33,781 nucleotides of DNA from a virus: the IMG/VR virus record IMGVR_UViG_3300027861_000107, positions 1 to 33,781 of that record. One strand, given 5' to 3'. Made by a program: the position numbers and the translations under genes. Under the pieces are notes generated by a model. That model ran no database searches. It was not told where the DNA came from and worked only from the letters and a program-made list of their open reading frames with translations. This document shows, piece after piece, positions 1 to 7,700 of the stretch (the stretch's first letter is position 1; each line of letters begins with the position of its first letter).

Positions 1-26
1 GAAACAAGAACAGATATTTCAAACAT
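1..26 (-). CDS. Start of a third leftward gene, cut by the window edge
   Basis: Reading leftward, an ATG at 26-24 lies two bases after the TAA stop of the MscS-like gene (30-28) and is followed by eight open codons (M F E I S V L V) up to the edge. A weak purine-rich stretch (AAAGAG) lies upstream. The tight spacing matches the other gene junctions and suggests the leftward cluster continues beyond the window. Too little is visible to name a product; this could also be chance. Confidence 0.35.
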
Positions 27-27
27 T

Positions 28-354
28 TTATTCTCTTTCTGGATGTTCTGTTGGCAGTACCTTTTCGATGCCCATGGTGTTAAGGACACGATTTTGAACT
101 ATAAGACGACGATTGGTGTTAACTACGTAAAAAACAGTCTTGCTGAATGTTTGTCGAACAATTCGAGCTTTCTTCGTTCCGCCTATGTAAACCTCGTCGT
201 CAACATTATAGTCACTACCATAATAGAACACGAGACCAGACACAAAGTTCTCAATTGCACTCTTAAAGAACAATGCGCCAGCACCACCGATAAACCACCA
301 AGTGTATTGGCCCATCATGGTTTCTAACATTGTTTGAATGACTACAGGGTCCAT
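28..354 (-). CDS. Miniature MscS-like mechanosensitive channel protein (pore helix plus beta domain only)
   Basis: The 108-residue protein has one hydrophobic segment (about residues 17-46, with WWFIGGAGALFF and ENFVSGLVFYY) followed by a beta-rich domain with VDDEVYIGG and LIVQN. This order and spacing match the pore-lining third helix and following beta domain of MscS channels, where a Gly/Ala-rich helix, a conserved N..aG, an (E/D)xV.(L/I)GG turn and a (I/V)(V/P)N motif occur in the same register. TM1 and TM2 and the large C-terminal alpha/beta cage are absent, so it is about one third of a canonical MscS. The start is supported by AGGAG just upstream. It lies 12 bases downstream of the coiled-coil membrane protein and is probably co-transcribed. 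The MscS relation is my reading of the sequence. A role in lysis, osmotic control or membrane signalling is inference only. Confidence 0.6.
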   Translation of the reverse strand: MDPVVIQTMLETMMGQYTWWFIGGAGALFFKSAIENFVSGLVFYYGSDYNVDDEVYIGGTKKARIVRQTFSKTVFYVVNTNRRLIVQNRVLNTMGIEKVLPTEHPERE

Positions 355-366
355 AAATATCTCCTA

Positions 367-786
367 TTAAGGAACAGCAGGTGCTTGTATTCCTAGTTTC
401 ATAAGAAGGTAAGCAGCTAAAATTACCCAAATAATCTGGATAGCAAAGGTGAAAATTTTGTTCCAGCGATCCTGACTTGTATTAGTGCTGCCTTCAACTA
501 AAGCAAGCCTTTTATCCAACTGCACAAGCTCTAGTTTCACTTCCTTTTGACATTCATCAAGTCTAGCTGACAGCATACCAGTACCTCCATCCTTAGATTC
601 TAGGACTGCTATCTTCTGCATAACCTCTTGATGGACCTTGGCTATCTCTGTCAATCTCTCATCAAGATCATCTTGCTTATCTCTAATAGCTTTGACTCTC
701 TCATCTATCCGAGTGCTTAAATCAAATAACTTCTGTATGTTCTCTGATGTTTGAGAGAGGATTTGTACTGAAATATCGTCTGCCAT
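367..786 (-). CDS. Coiled-coil protein with C-terminal membrane anchor (XhlA-like layout)
   Basis: The 139-residue protein begins MADDISVQ. Residues 10-62 and 73-98 are charged heptad-like helices (LSTRIDERVKAIRDKQDDL, VQLDKRLALVE), and residues 110-132 are a strongly hydrophobic segment (IFTFAIQIIWVILAAYLL) followed by a seven-residue tail. An N-terminal coiled coil with a C-terminal membrane span is the layout of the XhlA haemolysin/holin-associated family, though this is longer than the usual 70-90 residues. I chose the start at 786 because AAGGTG (793-798 on the other strand) lies six bases upstream; an in-frame extension to 921 has no such site and would overlap the divergent gene. It probably sits on the cytoplasmic face of the inner membrane. 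A lysis role is plausible but unproven. Confidence 0.6.
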   Translation of the reverse strand: MADDISVQILSQTSENIQKLFDLSTRIDERVKAIRDKQDDLDERLTEIAKVHQEVMQKIAVLESKDGGTGMLSARLDECQKEVKLELVQLDKRLALVEGSTNTSQDRWNKIFTFAIQIIWVILAAYLLMKLGIQAPAVP

Positions 787-829
787 TACTTTCACCTTAA
801 TATAAGGACAATCTACCATATATACGATC
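787..829. promoter_or_regulatory. 43-base divergent control region
   Basis: The leftward membrane-protein cluster and the rightward structural genes start from this gap, so it is the only place in the window where start signals for both directions could lie without being inside a gene. It contains an inverted repeat, CCTTA-ATA-TAAGG (795-807), whose left arm on the reverse strand overlaps the ribosome binding site of the leftward gene. Very A+T-rich runs (TATATACG at 820-827) could serve as a -10 element, but I cannot assign a convincing -35. The rightward gene has no well-spaced Shine-Dalgarno: its nearest AAGGA is about 21 bases from the ATG. Confidence 0.3.
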
Positions 830-1345
830 ATGAGTGAAAACAAAGAAGAATCTGAAGTCAAAACAGATACCGTGCCAGAGTTGGTTGATGAATTCGAGGA
901 TCTCGATGTCGAAGACCTCATACCAACTATGAACGTAAATGATATGCCTGAAGGACAATCACAAGAAGCTCCACCATGTATTATCGAAGATGAACAAGTA
1001 GTTGGTCTCTATGATGAAATACTTGATAACTGTAGAAAAGACAGAGAGTCAGCCGATGAAGTTTTGGCCAACTTCATTGAAATGGTAATGAATGATGGCG
1101 ATGCCTCTTCTGCCAGCAAAGAAGCAATTGTAAATCTCTTAAAGATTAAATCAGACACATCTGACAAGATGTCAAAAATTGCCGACTTAATGACTCGAAT
1201 GAAGTTAAAGGAAAAAGACACGTTCCCTAGATATCTTGCAGCACAACAGAACAACAAAATAGTAATAGAAAGCAGCAAAAGGGACATGCTTAAATCAATC
1301 GGTAAATTGACTGCGAGGAGTAAAAATGACAAATCGGATAAATGA
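830..1345 (+). CDS. Acidic helical phage protein, function unknown (possibly small-terminase-like)
   Basis: The 171-residue protein has a strongly acidic, probably disordered first 50 residues and a helical remainder (about 62-160) with a basic C-terminus (KLTARSKNDKSDK). The order (acidic leader, helix pair with a Y.e....r segment, a central helix ending in K.....D....S.I..L, basic tail) loosely recalls the T4 small terminase gp16, but I see no diagnostic motif, so I do not name it. Its last 20 bases overlap the next gene, implying coupled translation. The ATG at 830 is the first in frame after the divergent gap and lacks a well-spaced ribosome binding site. Confidence 0.75.
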   Translation: MSENKEESEVKTDTVPELVDEFEDLDVEDLIPTMNVNDMPEGQSQEAPPCIIEDEQVVGLYDEILDNCRKDRESADEVLANFIEMVMNDGDASSASKEAIVNLLKIKSDTSDKMSKIADLMTRMKLKEKDTFPRYLAAQQNNKIVIESSKRDMLKSIGKLTARSKNDKSDK

Positions 1346-2606
1346 AAATGAGTGGTTGGTTGAATTTGATATTCCCCCAGCAGGTGGTCAACCTGATATG
1401 AGTGCTGGTGGTCCACCTATGTCACAACCGGGTGGCCCTGATGATCCCATGGGACAACAAGACCCAAATCAAATGACTGTCGATCAACAGCCAGTAGAAG
1501 ATGAAGTTGCAGATGATCCTCAATATCCTGAAATGCCGGAAGAGAATGAAGACGATGATTTTGAAGTATGGAAAGTCAAGTTCGTAAAAGAATCAATCAA
1601 AGGCGAACCAAACAAACTCATCGACATGCTTCTTCAAGTGAGAGATCGTGAGCTTGATCCTTATCCCAAGAAGTTTGTTGAAGACAACATGGACATCAAC
1701 CAGCTTCGACAAAACTCAAATGTCTTTCAGGCATCAATGGAAATCAGAAAGCTCATAAAGAAAGATTTCGACAGAACCAATCCTGCGACATCAGTGATGA
1801 ACCATGTCACAGCAGTTCTTGATCAAAATCCCATGCTTAATGAAATCTACATCAAGCTTACCGGACTAGGTGGAGGAAAGAACGATCAACATAGAAAATT
1901 CTTTGCAGCTTTAATCGGTGCCGTTCAATTAGGAAGCGGTGGACAAAACGAAGACTTGGTGTTTGAAGAATCTGATTATTCAATTCGAATGTCAACTCGC
2001 TTTGCATCCAAGTGGGGAGATGTAAATCTTGGAAACTGGTTCTTAAAAGAAGATGATCCAGATCGTTTCTTGAAAGATGCGGAGCTAGAACGTCTGGATG
2101 GAGGAAGTCCAGAAGAGCGTGATGTTCTTCGACGACGAGTGGTAGTTGAATCTATTGCTTCTCAATTCATGGAACGTGCCTTTGCCATCAATGTTGTAGG
2201 TCCAGATGGAACGATTTATCACCTTGGTTGGGATTTAGGAAACTCGTTGAAATCTGCTTTCCTTGATGGGAAGCTAGTTGTTCGAACTAGAGACAATGAC
2301 AACAAAGAATCGTTTATTGATGAAGATGGCTCAATCATCTCTGTGCCTAACATGGATATCTATTATGTCAAGGAAAGCCAGAGCATGAGTAGTGCCGATT
2401 CAATGGAACTTGAAGAGATAGAATTCATGAGCCATAAAAACGGAAGTTTATATCTTACAGCCAATCTTGATTTGATTAAAGAAGCCGCTGTTTCTTTGCA
2501 GGGAATGATCTTTCGTGAGACATTGTTCCAAGGAAATCCAAGCGATTACTTGAGAGTTCAGAGATGTGTACCATCATCTGCTGAAATGTTAATGAGGCAA
2601 TGTTAA
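1326..2606 (+). CDS. Unknown phage protein with disordered Pro/Gly/Asp-rich N-terminus
   Basis: The 426-residue protein has a low-complexity first 80 residues rich in P, G, Q, M, D and E (for example GGPPMSQPGGPDDPMGQQ), which looks disordered. A folded alpha/beta region of about 340 residues follows (for example KWGDVNLGNWFLKEDDPDRF near 230-250 and YHLGWDLGNSLKSAFLDGKL near 300). It has no signal peptide or membrane segment. The start at 1326 has GAGGAG at 1315-1320, and the gene overlaps the previous one by 20 bases and abuts the next without a gap. I do not recognise the family. The position ahead of the tail module suggests a virion or assembly role, which is inference. Confidence 0.8.
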   Translation: MTNRINENEWLVEFDIPPAGGQPDMSAGGPPMSQPGGPDDPMGQQDPNQMTVDQQPVEDEVADDPQYPEMPEENEDDDFEVWKVKFVKESIKGEPNKLIDMLLQVRDRELDPYPKKFVEDNMDINQLRQNSNVFQASMEIRKLIKKDFDRTNPATSVMNHVTAVLDQNPMLNEIYIKLTGLGGGKNDQHRKFFAALIGAVQLGSGGQNEDLVFEESDYSIRMSTRFASKWGDVNLGNWFLKEDDPDRFLKDAELERLDGGSPEERDVLRRRVVVESIASQFMERAFAINVVGPDGTIYHLGWDLGNSLKSAFLDGKLVVRTRDNDNKESFIDEDGSIISVPNMDIYYVKESQSMSSADSMELEEIEFMSHKNGSLYLTANLDLIKEAAVSLQGMIFRETLFQGNPSDYLRVQRCVPSSAEMLMRQC

Positions 2607-2975
2607 ATGAGATTCAAGAAATACATGGAATACACTGGAGCACCGCCTGCACCAACAGGAGGAGCAGCACCTCCTGCGCCGGGAAGCGGTCCAATTGGTG
2701 GAGCACAAGGAGCACAGCAACCGGGTCAACAGCAACCGGGACAGCAACCGGGTCAACAGCAACCGGGTCAGATTCAAGTAACTCCTGAAATGGAAGGAGA
2801 AGATTGGTACAAAGCCATCAATGGTTCAAACATGACACCAGAACAGAAACAACAACAAATACAAGCCATGATGTATTTCAATCAAAGCCAACAAATCCAA
2901 AATCCAATTAAAGCATTTGGGAAACAGGTATTAGACAAAAGCATGGGCCATTCGGTCGGTTTAGGAGTAGTATAA
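2607..2975 (+). CDS. Small Pro/Gln-rich protein, unknown
   Basis: The 122-residue protein has three zones: a basic start (MRFKKYMEYTG), a disordered Ala/Pro/Gly tract leading into PGQQ-type repeats (about residues 12-55), and a helical Gln/Met-rich tail (MTPEQKQQQIQAMMYFNQSQ, about 76-95). Such composition fits a linker or scaffold-like virion protein, but no family is recognised. It begins directly after the previous stop, and its stop overlaps the next start (TAATG), so its expression is probably tied to both neighbours. Confidence 0.7.
   Translation: MRFKKYMEYTGAPPAPTGGAAPPAPGSGPIGGAQGAQQPGQQQPGQQPGQQQPGQIQVTPEMEGEDWYKAINGSNMTPEQKQQQIQAMMYFNQSQQIQNPIKAFGKQVLDKSMGHSVGLGVV
2715..2771 (+). 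repeat. Short tandem repeat encoding QQPGQ units
   Basis: Units based on CAGCAACCGGGTCAA occur back to back at 2715-2729, 2730-2741 (a 12-base shortened unit), 2742-2756 and 2757-2771. Every unit length is a multiple of three, so gain or loss of a unit keeps the gene in frame. Confidence 0.9.
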
Positions 2976-3487
2976 TGAAAAATAAATCATTTGGAGACTT
3001 CGTTGATAAGAAACAACGAGAAGGTGTCAGACAATTGACCCTCTTAAAGAAGCTTCTGGAAGAGGGAGGTTTGAAGGTCGAGAATTTCTTAGACACAGAT
3101 GATAGAGACGATCCTTACATCTTTTGCTTTATGCCAACTAGAAATGGCAGTTTCGATGGAATAAGAATATATAAAATTGGAGAGAGCATCGCTTTCCGAA
3201 TCCAAAAAGAGAACCAAACACATCCTTACGGTTCTGCATATCCACTTCCTATCGAAGATATGTTTTACGATTTTCTTAGCGACGAAGATGACGTAGACCA
3301 AAAGAAAGCCGGTAAAAAAGTCATTGATTACGTTGTTAAAGAAGTAAGAAGATTCTTCGACAAAAGTGTAGAAGCTGAAAGAGAAGAAAGAGATCAAGCT
3401 ATCGATCAAGAAAAAGACAACGGAGGAAATCCCCTTGTAAGAACAACAGGGACAGATTATTCATCCCTAGTGTACAACAAGGCGTAA
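2975..3487 (+). CDS. Unknown phage protein, acidic/basic helical C-terminus
   Basis: The 170-residue protein has a basic start (MKNKSFGDFVDKKQREGVRQ) and a central alpha/beta part with FCFMPTRNGSFDGIRIYKIG and ESIAFRIQKEN (about residues 50-80). A highly charged helix (VVKEVRRFFDKSVEAEREER, about 120-140) and a short tail follow. I see no enzyme motif or membrane segment. It begins with a TAATG overlap and closes the first group of rightward genes before the stem-loop and HNH gene. Function not recognised. Confidence 0.75.
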   Translation: MKNKSFGDFVDKKQREGVRQLTLLKKLLEEGGLKVENFLDTDDRDDPYIFCFMPTRNGSFDGIRIYKIGESIAFRIQKENQTHPYGSAYPLPIEDMFYDFLSDEDDVDQKKAGKKVIDYVVKEVRRFFDKSVEAEREERDQAIDQEKDNGGNPLVRTTGTDYSSLVYNKA

Positions 3488-3496
3488 AGTCCTCAA

Positions 3497-3530
3497 ATTA
3501 GAGTGTGTTTTGAATACTTCACACTCTAAT
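3497..3530 (+). promoter_or_regulatory. Perfect 11-bp stem-loop before the HNH gene
   Basis: ATTAGAGTGTG (3497-3507) and its exact reverse complement CACACTCTAAT (3520-3530) flank a 12-base loop. It lies between the stop of the preceding gene and the HNH ribosome binding site (3537-3541). No run of T follows, so it is not a classical intrinsic terminator. It could be an RNA-processing or stability hairpin, limit read-through into the HNH gene, or relate to insertion of that gene. Confidence 0.7.
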
Positions 3531-3532
3531 AA

Positions 3533-4072
3533 GTGTGGAGGAAATTATGCCATACAAAAATGCAGAAGACAGAAGAGTATCACAAGAACAAAGAAAGAAT
3601 TAAGGCAAACGAAAATAAGCCTAGCAGAAAAAAGCAAAGAAAGAAATATCTCGAACAGTATTCAAAGGATAACAAAGATTTAGTTTCGGAAACTAAATCA
3701 AAATGCTATCAGAAGAAAAAAGAAGAATACAAAGAGAGGATATACAAAAGAATTAGGGAACACACAAAGTTGGTTTCTGAAATTAAGGTTCATTATGGTT
3801 GCATGAATGAAAATTGTAAGTGGAGCGAAGACACATATGATCCTGTAATTTTGGACTTCCATCATTGCAACGCAGAACAAAAGAATGCCAAAGTTTCACA
3901 AATGTTTTGTCGTTCCAAACATATAATTGCCGAAGAGATAAACAAATGTGTTGTGTTTTGCGCAAACTGTCATCGATTATTTCACAAAGATAATTATTCG
4001 TTGACAAACCGCTGTAACGTCAACGAGGAATTATTGTGGGAAACGGACTATTCGAGGACTGGAATCCTTTAG
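3533..4072 (+). CDS. HNH endonuclease, probably a homing endonuclease with an N-terminal frameshift
   Basis: The open frame encodes a zinc-binding HNH domain: C90 and C95, LDFHH (107-111), and CANCHRLFH (143-151) with a second cysteine pair. A long Lys/Glu-rich DNA-binding-like helix (residues 12-85) precedes it. This is the pattern of free-standing phage HNH homing endonucleases. The GTG at 3533 has no ribosome binding site. GGAGG at 3537-3541 instead points to ATG 3547, in another frame, which reads MPYKNAEDRR and stops at 3601. MPYK(D/N) is a typical start for this family, so I infer an indel near 3568-3580, a +1 shift by ribosomes, or a sequencing error. An in-frame ATG at 3560 is an alternative start. 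The last 37 bases overlap the next gene. Confidence 0.75.
   Translation: MWRKLCHTKMQKTEEYHKNKERIKANENKPSRKKQRKKYLEQYSKDNKDLVSETKSKCYQKKKEEYKERIYKRIREHTKLVSEIKVHYGCMNENCKWSEDTYDPVILDFHHCNAEQKNAKVSQMFCRSKHIIAEEINKCVVFCANCHRLFHKDNYSLTNRCNVNEELLWETDYSRTGIL
3537..3549 (+). promoter_or_regulatory. Ribosome binding site and ATG pointing to the other HNH frame
   Basis: GGAGG (3537-3541) is followed five bases later by ATG (3547-3549). This start opens an 18-codon frame ending at TAA 3601-3603, while the HNH domain lies in the neighbouring frame. The placement is the best evidence that the HNH gene once began here. Confidence 0.65.
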
Positions 4073-4728
4073 AGAGGATTCCTTCAAACCAACATGGGCT
4101 AAGCACAAAGAAAATCAAACGTGGTTCTCTAGTGTCATTTAGTTATCCCGAAAGTTTCGCAACAATACCGAATGTAATTCATGATCCATATCCAATGGTG
4201 ATACTTACAGATATTTGGCCTCAATACGTCCGAGGTCTTAACTTGCATTATTTAACATTGCCCTATATTAAGAAAATCTTAGGGACATATGGAGGTCAAA
4301 CTGGTTTTAGTTACTTCCAGATACGTCCAGACAAGTATATGGCAAAAGCCTTTAGAATGTATGTAAGAAAAGGTGTACGTCAACCAAAATTATTAGATGT
4401 TAACTTCCTTAATACTGTATTAGAATCGGCTCGGTCATTCGCACCGGGAGAGCTAGAGCAAATCAGAGCAGAAATACAAAGACAAATACAACAAAGACTT
4501 CAAGTAAAAGCAAATGAACTTACATCTTACGAAGAATGGCGAGGGTCTATGACAGATTCTCAGAAGAGACAATTGAGAGGTAAAGGTCTTCAGTCACATG
4601 AAGCACTCAAAGGAGGAGTGGACAGAGACCTTATCTATCCGAATGAAGGAGCAGCAGGATTACATCCGTCACAAATGCCACCACAACAAGGAGAAGGTGG
4701 GGCGTTTAGTACAGACACAAATCTATAA
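4036..4728 (+). CDS. Probable virion structural protein of unknown role, GTG start
   Basis: The 230-residue protein has a compact beta-rich first half with VILTDIWPQYVRGLNLHYLT (about residues 55-74) and FSYFQIRPDKYMAKAFRMYV (about 92-112). A long Gln/Arg/Glu helix (LEQIRAEIQRQIQQRLQVKA, about 140-160) and a disordered Gly/Gln/Pro tail follow. I have an impression of similar proteins in large phages but cannot name the function. The GTG start is supported by GAGGA at 4025-4029, six bases upstream, inside the end of the HNH gene. The next gene, the tape measure, starts 17 bases after its stop, which favours a head-tail or tail-assembly role. Confidence 0.75.
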   Translation: MGNGLFEDWNPLERIPSNQHGLSTKKIKRGSLVSFSYPESFATIPNVIHDPYPMVILTDIWPQYVRGLNLHYLTLPYIKKILGTYGGQTGFSYFQIRPDKYMAKAFRMYVRKGVRQPKLLDVNFLNTVLESARSFAPGELEQIRAEIQRQIQQRLQVKANELTSYEEWRGSMTDSQKRQLRGKGLQSHEALKGGVDRDLIYPNEGAAGLHPSQMPPQQGEGGAFSTDTNL

Positions 4729-4745
4729 GAAAGACCGGAGAATAA

Positions 4746-7700
4746 GTGGCAGATATTGGAAGCAACAGAGTTGTTGACCTAAGCAATGCAACCATTGCGG
4801 GATTAGCGTCTGCATTAAAAGGGCCAGTGCAAGTTTCTTACACTGCCAATGTCCCTGTTGCGGAAGGCAAATTAGACAATCTTTACACTGCTACAAATAA
4901 TGTTGCATCGAGAATTGATGCAAGTGCCAGAGCCGATGCAGACTCCGCTTCCATATTCGCCAACGCCGTAACAGAAATGAAATCTGCCATCTCTGGGAGA
5001 AAAGGATCAGATGAAAATTCTGGTTCAGAAAATGGACTTCTTAGAGATGTAGCAAATTCCGCTAGAGGATTATTCAACGCTTCGAGAAACTGTGGATTAC
5101 AAGTAGATGTCTGTAACATAAGTGCCGGTGCAATTAAAGACATAGCCAATGCTGTGAAAGCATCCAAAGGAGCGGCTTCTGTTGTCACCAAGAAAATTGG
5201 TTCTACCACAAGAGTAAGAAGACCCACCAAGCAATTAGGAAAGGCGCTAGATCATTCAATTGATGATTTGGGAGATCGTCTTATGGCGTCTGGCGGCGGT
5301 AGAGGCGGTGGTGGTAGCGGTGGTGGTAGAGGCGGTGATGCTCCTATGGGGCCGGGTGGTGCCAAAGCTGCTAAAAGCGTTAAAAACCTAGCAGGAGTTA
5401 TAGAAACTCTTGGAGGCATTGTTGCCGGAATTGGAAAAGCAGCAAGCTCAGCATTTGATCTCAATTTATGGAACATGCTTCCAAATATAAAAGCCGCTAA
5501 TGAGTTTCGTGAAAATATAAGAGCGCTTTCTTTTCAAACACTAGGTTATGTTCAAAGCAACGGGGAACTTGCAAGCAGTTACATGCACGTCACAGCACAG
5601 GCACAGGCATCAGGTGAAACATTAGAACAATTTCAAATTCACATGTTGAAATCCGCAGAGCGTGGATTAAAAAGATTATCAAAATCAGAGCGTGCAGCTT
5701 TTGCAGCAAGAAACAAAACTCTTAAAGGTGACAAGTTAGCTGCAAAAATAAGACAGATGGAACAAAAAAGAACCATCAGCGTAACTTCTACTGCGCTTCA
5801 TACTGCGAACATGTTGAAAATGGAAGTCGGAGCAACAAACGATCTATTCACTTCATGGCACATGCAACTCGGAATGAGTGCAAATCAGATGTCTCAAATC
5901 GGCAGGCACATGCAAGCTGTTGCTAGAAGTTCTGGAGTAACAGGAGCAGAGTTACAAAATGCCATGAAGTCTGCTGACAAATTGGCAAAACTTTTAAGAA
6001 GTGCCGGTGGATTCACTACTGGTGCAGCCAAAAATGTTACAGAACTTTCTACGTTGTATCAAAAATATGGCGTAAGCGACAAAATGGCTGCTCAATTAGA
6101 AGCTCGTACAAGTTTGGCTGCGTTCCAAGCTGCCGGTGTAGAAATACAAGGACAACTTTTGCGTATAGCTGCCTCTGGTGGCGGTGCCGCTTTGCAAGAG
6201 AAAGTTAGATTGGGCGGAAGTCTTGATTCAAGAGCAGATCAAAAGGCCATGGCTAAGGGTCGAGATGTTGAAATGCGAAAATACTTGTCAGGATACGAAG
6301 AATTATTGAAAGCCAAAGGTGCTATTAAACCGGGCGGATCAATAGAAGACCTTGATCTAACACAAATGACAGAAGTGTTAAGGTCAGCTTTGCCAAACGC
6401 TGAATACCAACTCCTCAACTACCGCATGGAACAACTAATGGGAGGCGGATTAGGAGACCTTGAATCAACATTTAAGGCTGAAGCGGAGTTGATGCAAACA
6501 ACTCAAAAAAATATGACTGATCTTGGAGCAGAAATAACTAAAAACACTAAATTGTTTGGAGCAAATTCTGACCAAGTAAAAGAAGCGCAAAGAAGATTAC
6601 AAGCGATGGAAACAGATTCATTGCAATCCATGTTTGAAGAAGTTGCCGATGCTGCAAGAGGAGTTGAAGGCGGATTTAACAATATGGGGGCTGATGCCAA
6701 AGCAACTCTGTTAGCCAGTTTAACTGATATGCACGGAGCAGATGTTGCTCAAAAATTCATGGCCGATCTTGGAGGAGGAGCAACAAGTCTTATCAAAGGT
6801 CTTGAAACACAAGCACAAGGAGTAGGAGTAAGCTTAGATAAAGTTATTGGAGAATCTGGATTTGAAGGAGGCACAGCAAAACTTCAAAAAATGCTTGCCA
6901 GTGGCAATCAAGATCAAATGGCTGCTGCCATGAGTGTTCTTAAAACTGCCGGTGCAGATATTAGCCTAAGAGAAAAAGTGGGGGCTGATCCTGTAACTGA
7001 TGCCAGAGATAAGATTAGAAGAGCACACAATAAGGGCCAAGACATAACACAAACTGGGTTATTGTATGTTGTAGATTGGCTTGGAACATGGGGTGTTCTT
7101 GGGATGGCTGCTTTAGGTGGTCTTGGAGCAATTTTCCTCGGTGTTGGAGCAATGATAGGCGGTGGTCTTCTTAAAGGCGGAATGCTTGGTTCATTATTTG
7201 GAAAAGGTGGAACTGTAGCCAAGATGTTTGGCAAAGGTGGAACAGCCGCCAAGATGTTTGGCAAAGGTGGAACAGCCGCCAAGATGTTTGGCAAAGGTGG
7301 AACAGCCGCTCGTGCCGCTGGTGCAGCAAACCCATTTGCTTCTATGACTGGACACATGGGTCGTGCCGCTGGCGGAACAGGAAGAGGAGCAGCAGCCGCA
7401 GGCCGAAGTAAGCTTTTCGGCAAAGGCGGAACTCTACCTAAGTGGCTCGGCGGTGGCGGAAAAGCCGCTCGACTAGCAGCCGGTCCCGGTTCCACACTCG
7501 CTACTCAAGGTGGAGCAAAAGTAGCAAGTAAAGGTCTTGGTGGACTACTCGGAAAAATTGCCGCCCCACTTCAACTTGCCATCGGTGGCATAACTGGAGC
7601 CTTGGAAGCTAAAGAAGCTGGACGAACCACGGCAGAAGGAACCTTACTTGGCGTTCTTACTGGTGATGCTAAAACCGGAAGCATGTTTAGTGGAATGCTT

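Noticed and set aside
350-363. CATAAATA resembling a T4 late promoter (TATAAATA) on the forward strand
   Set aside because: It coincides with the start codon and ribosome site of the leftward gene, no rightward gene follows, and no similar motif precedes the other late genes.
787-921. Longer form of the leftward coiled-coil gene, starting at 921
   Set aside because: The extra 45 residues are Ser/Thr low-complexity opposite a real gene, and the ribosome binding site points to 786.
830-1345. Small terminase subunit (gp16) as a firm call
   Set aside because: Only the general acidic-helical-basic layout agrees. There is no diagnostic motif and no large terminase is in the window.
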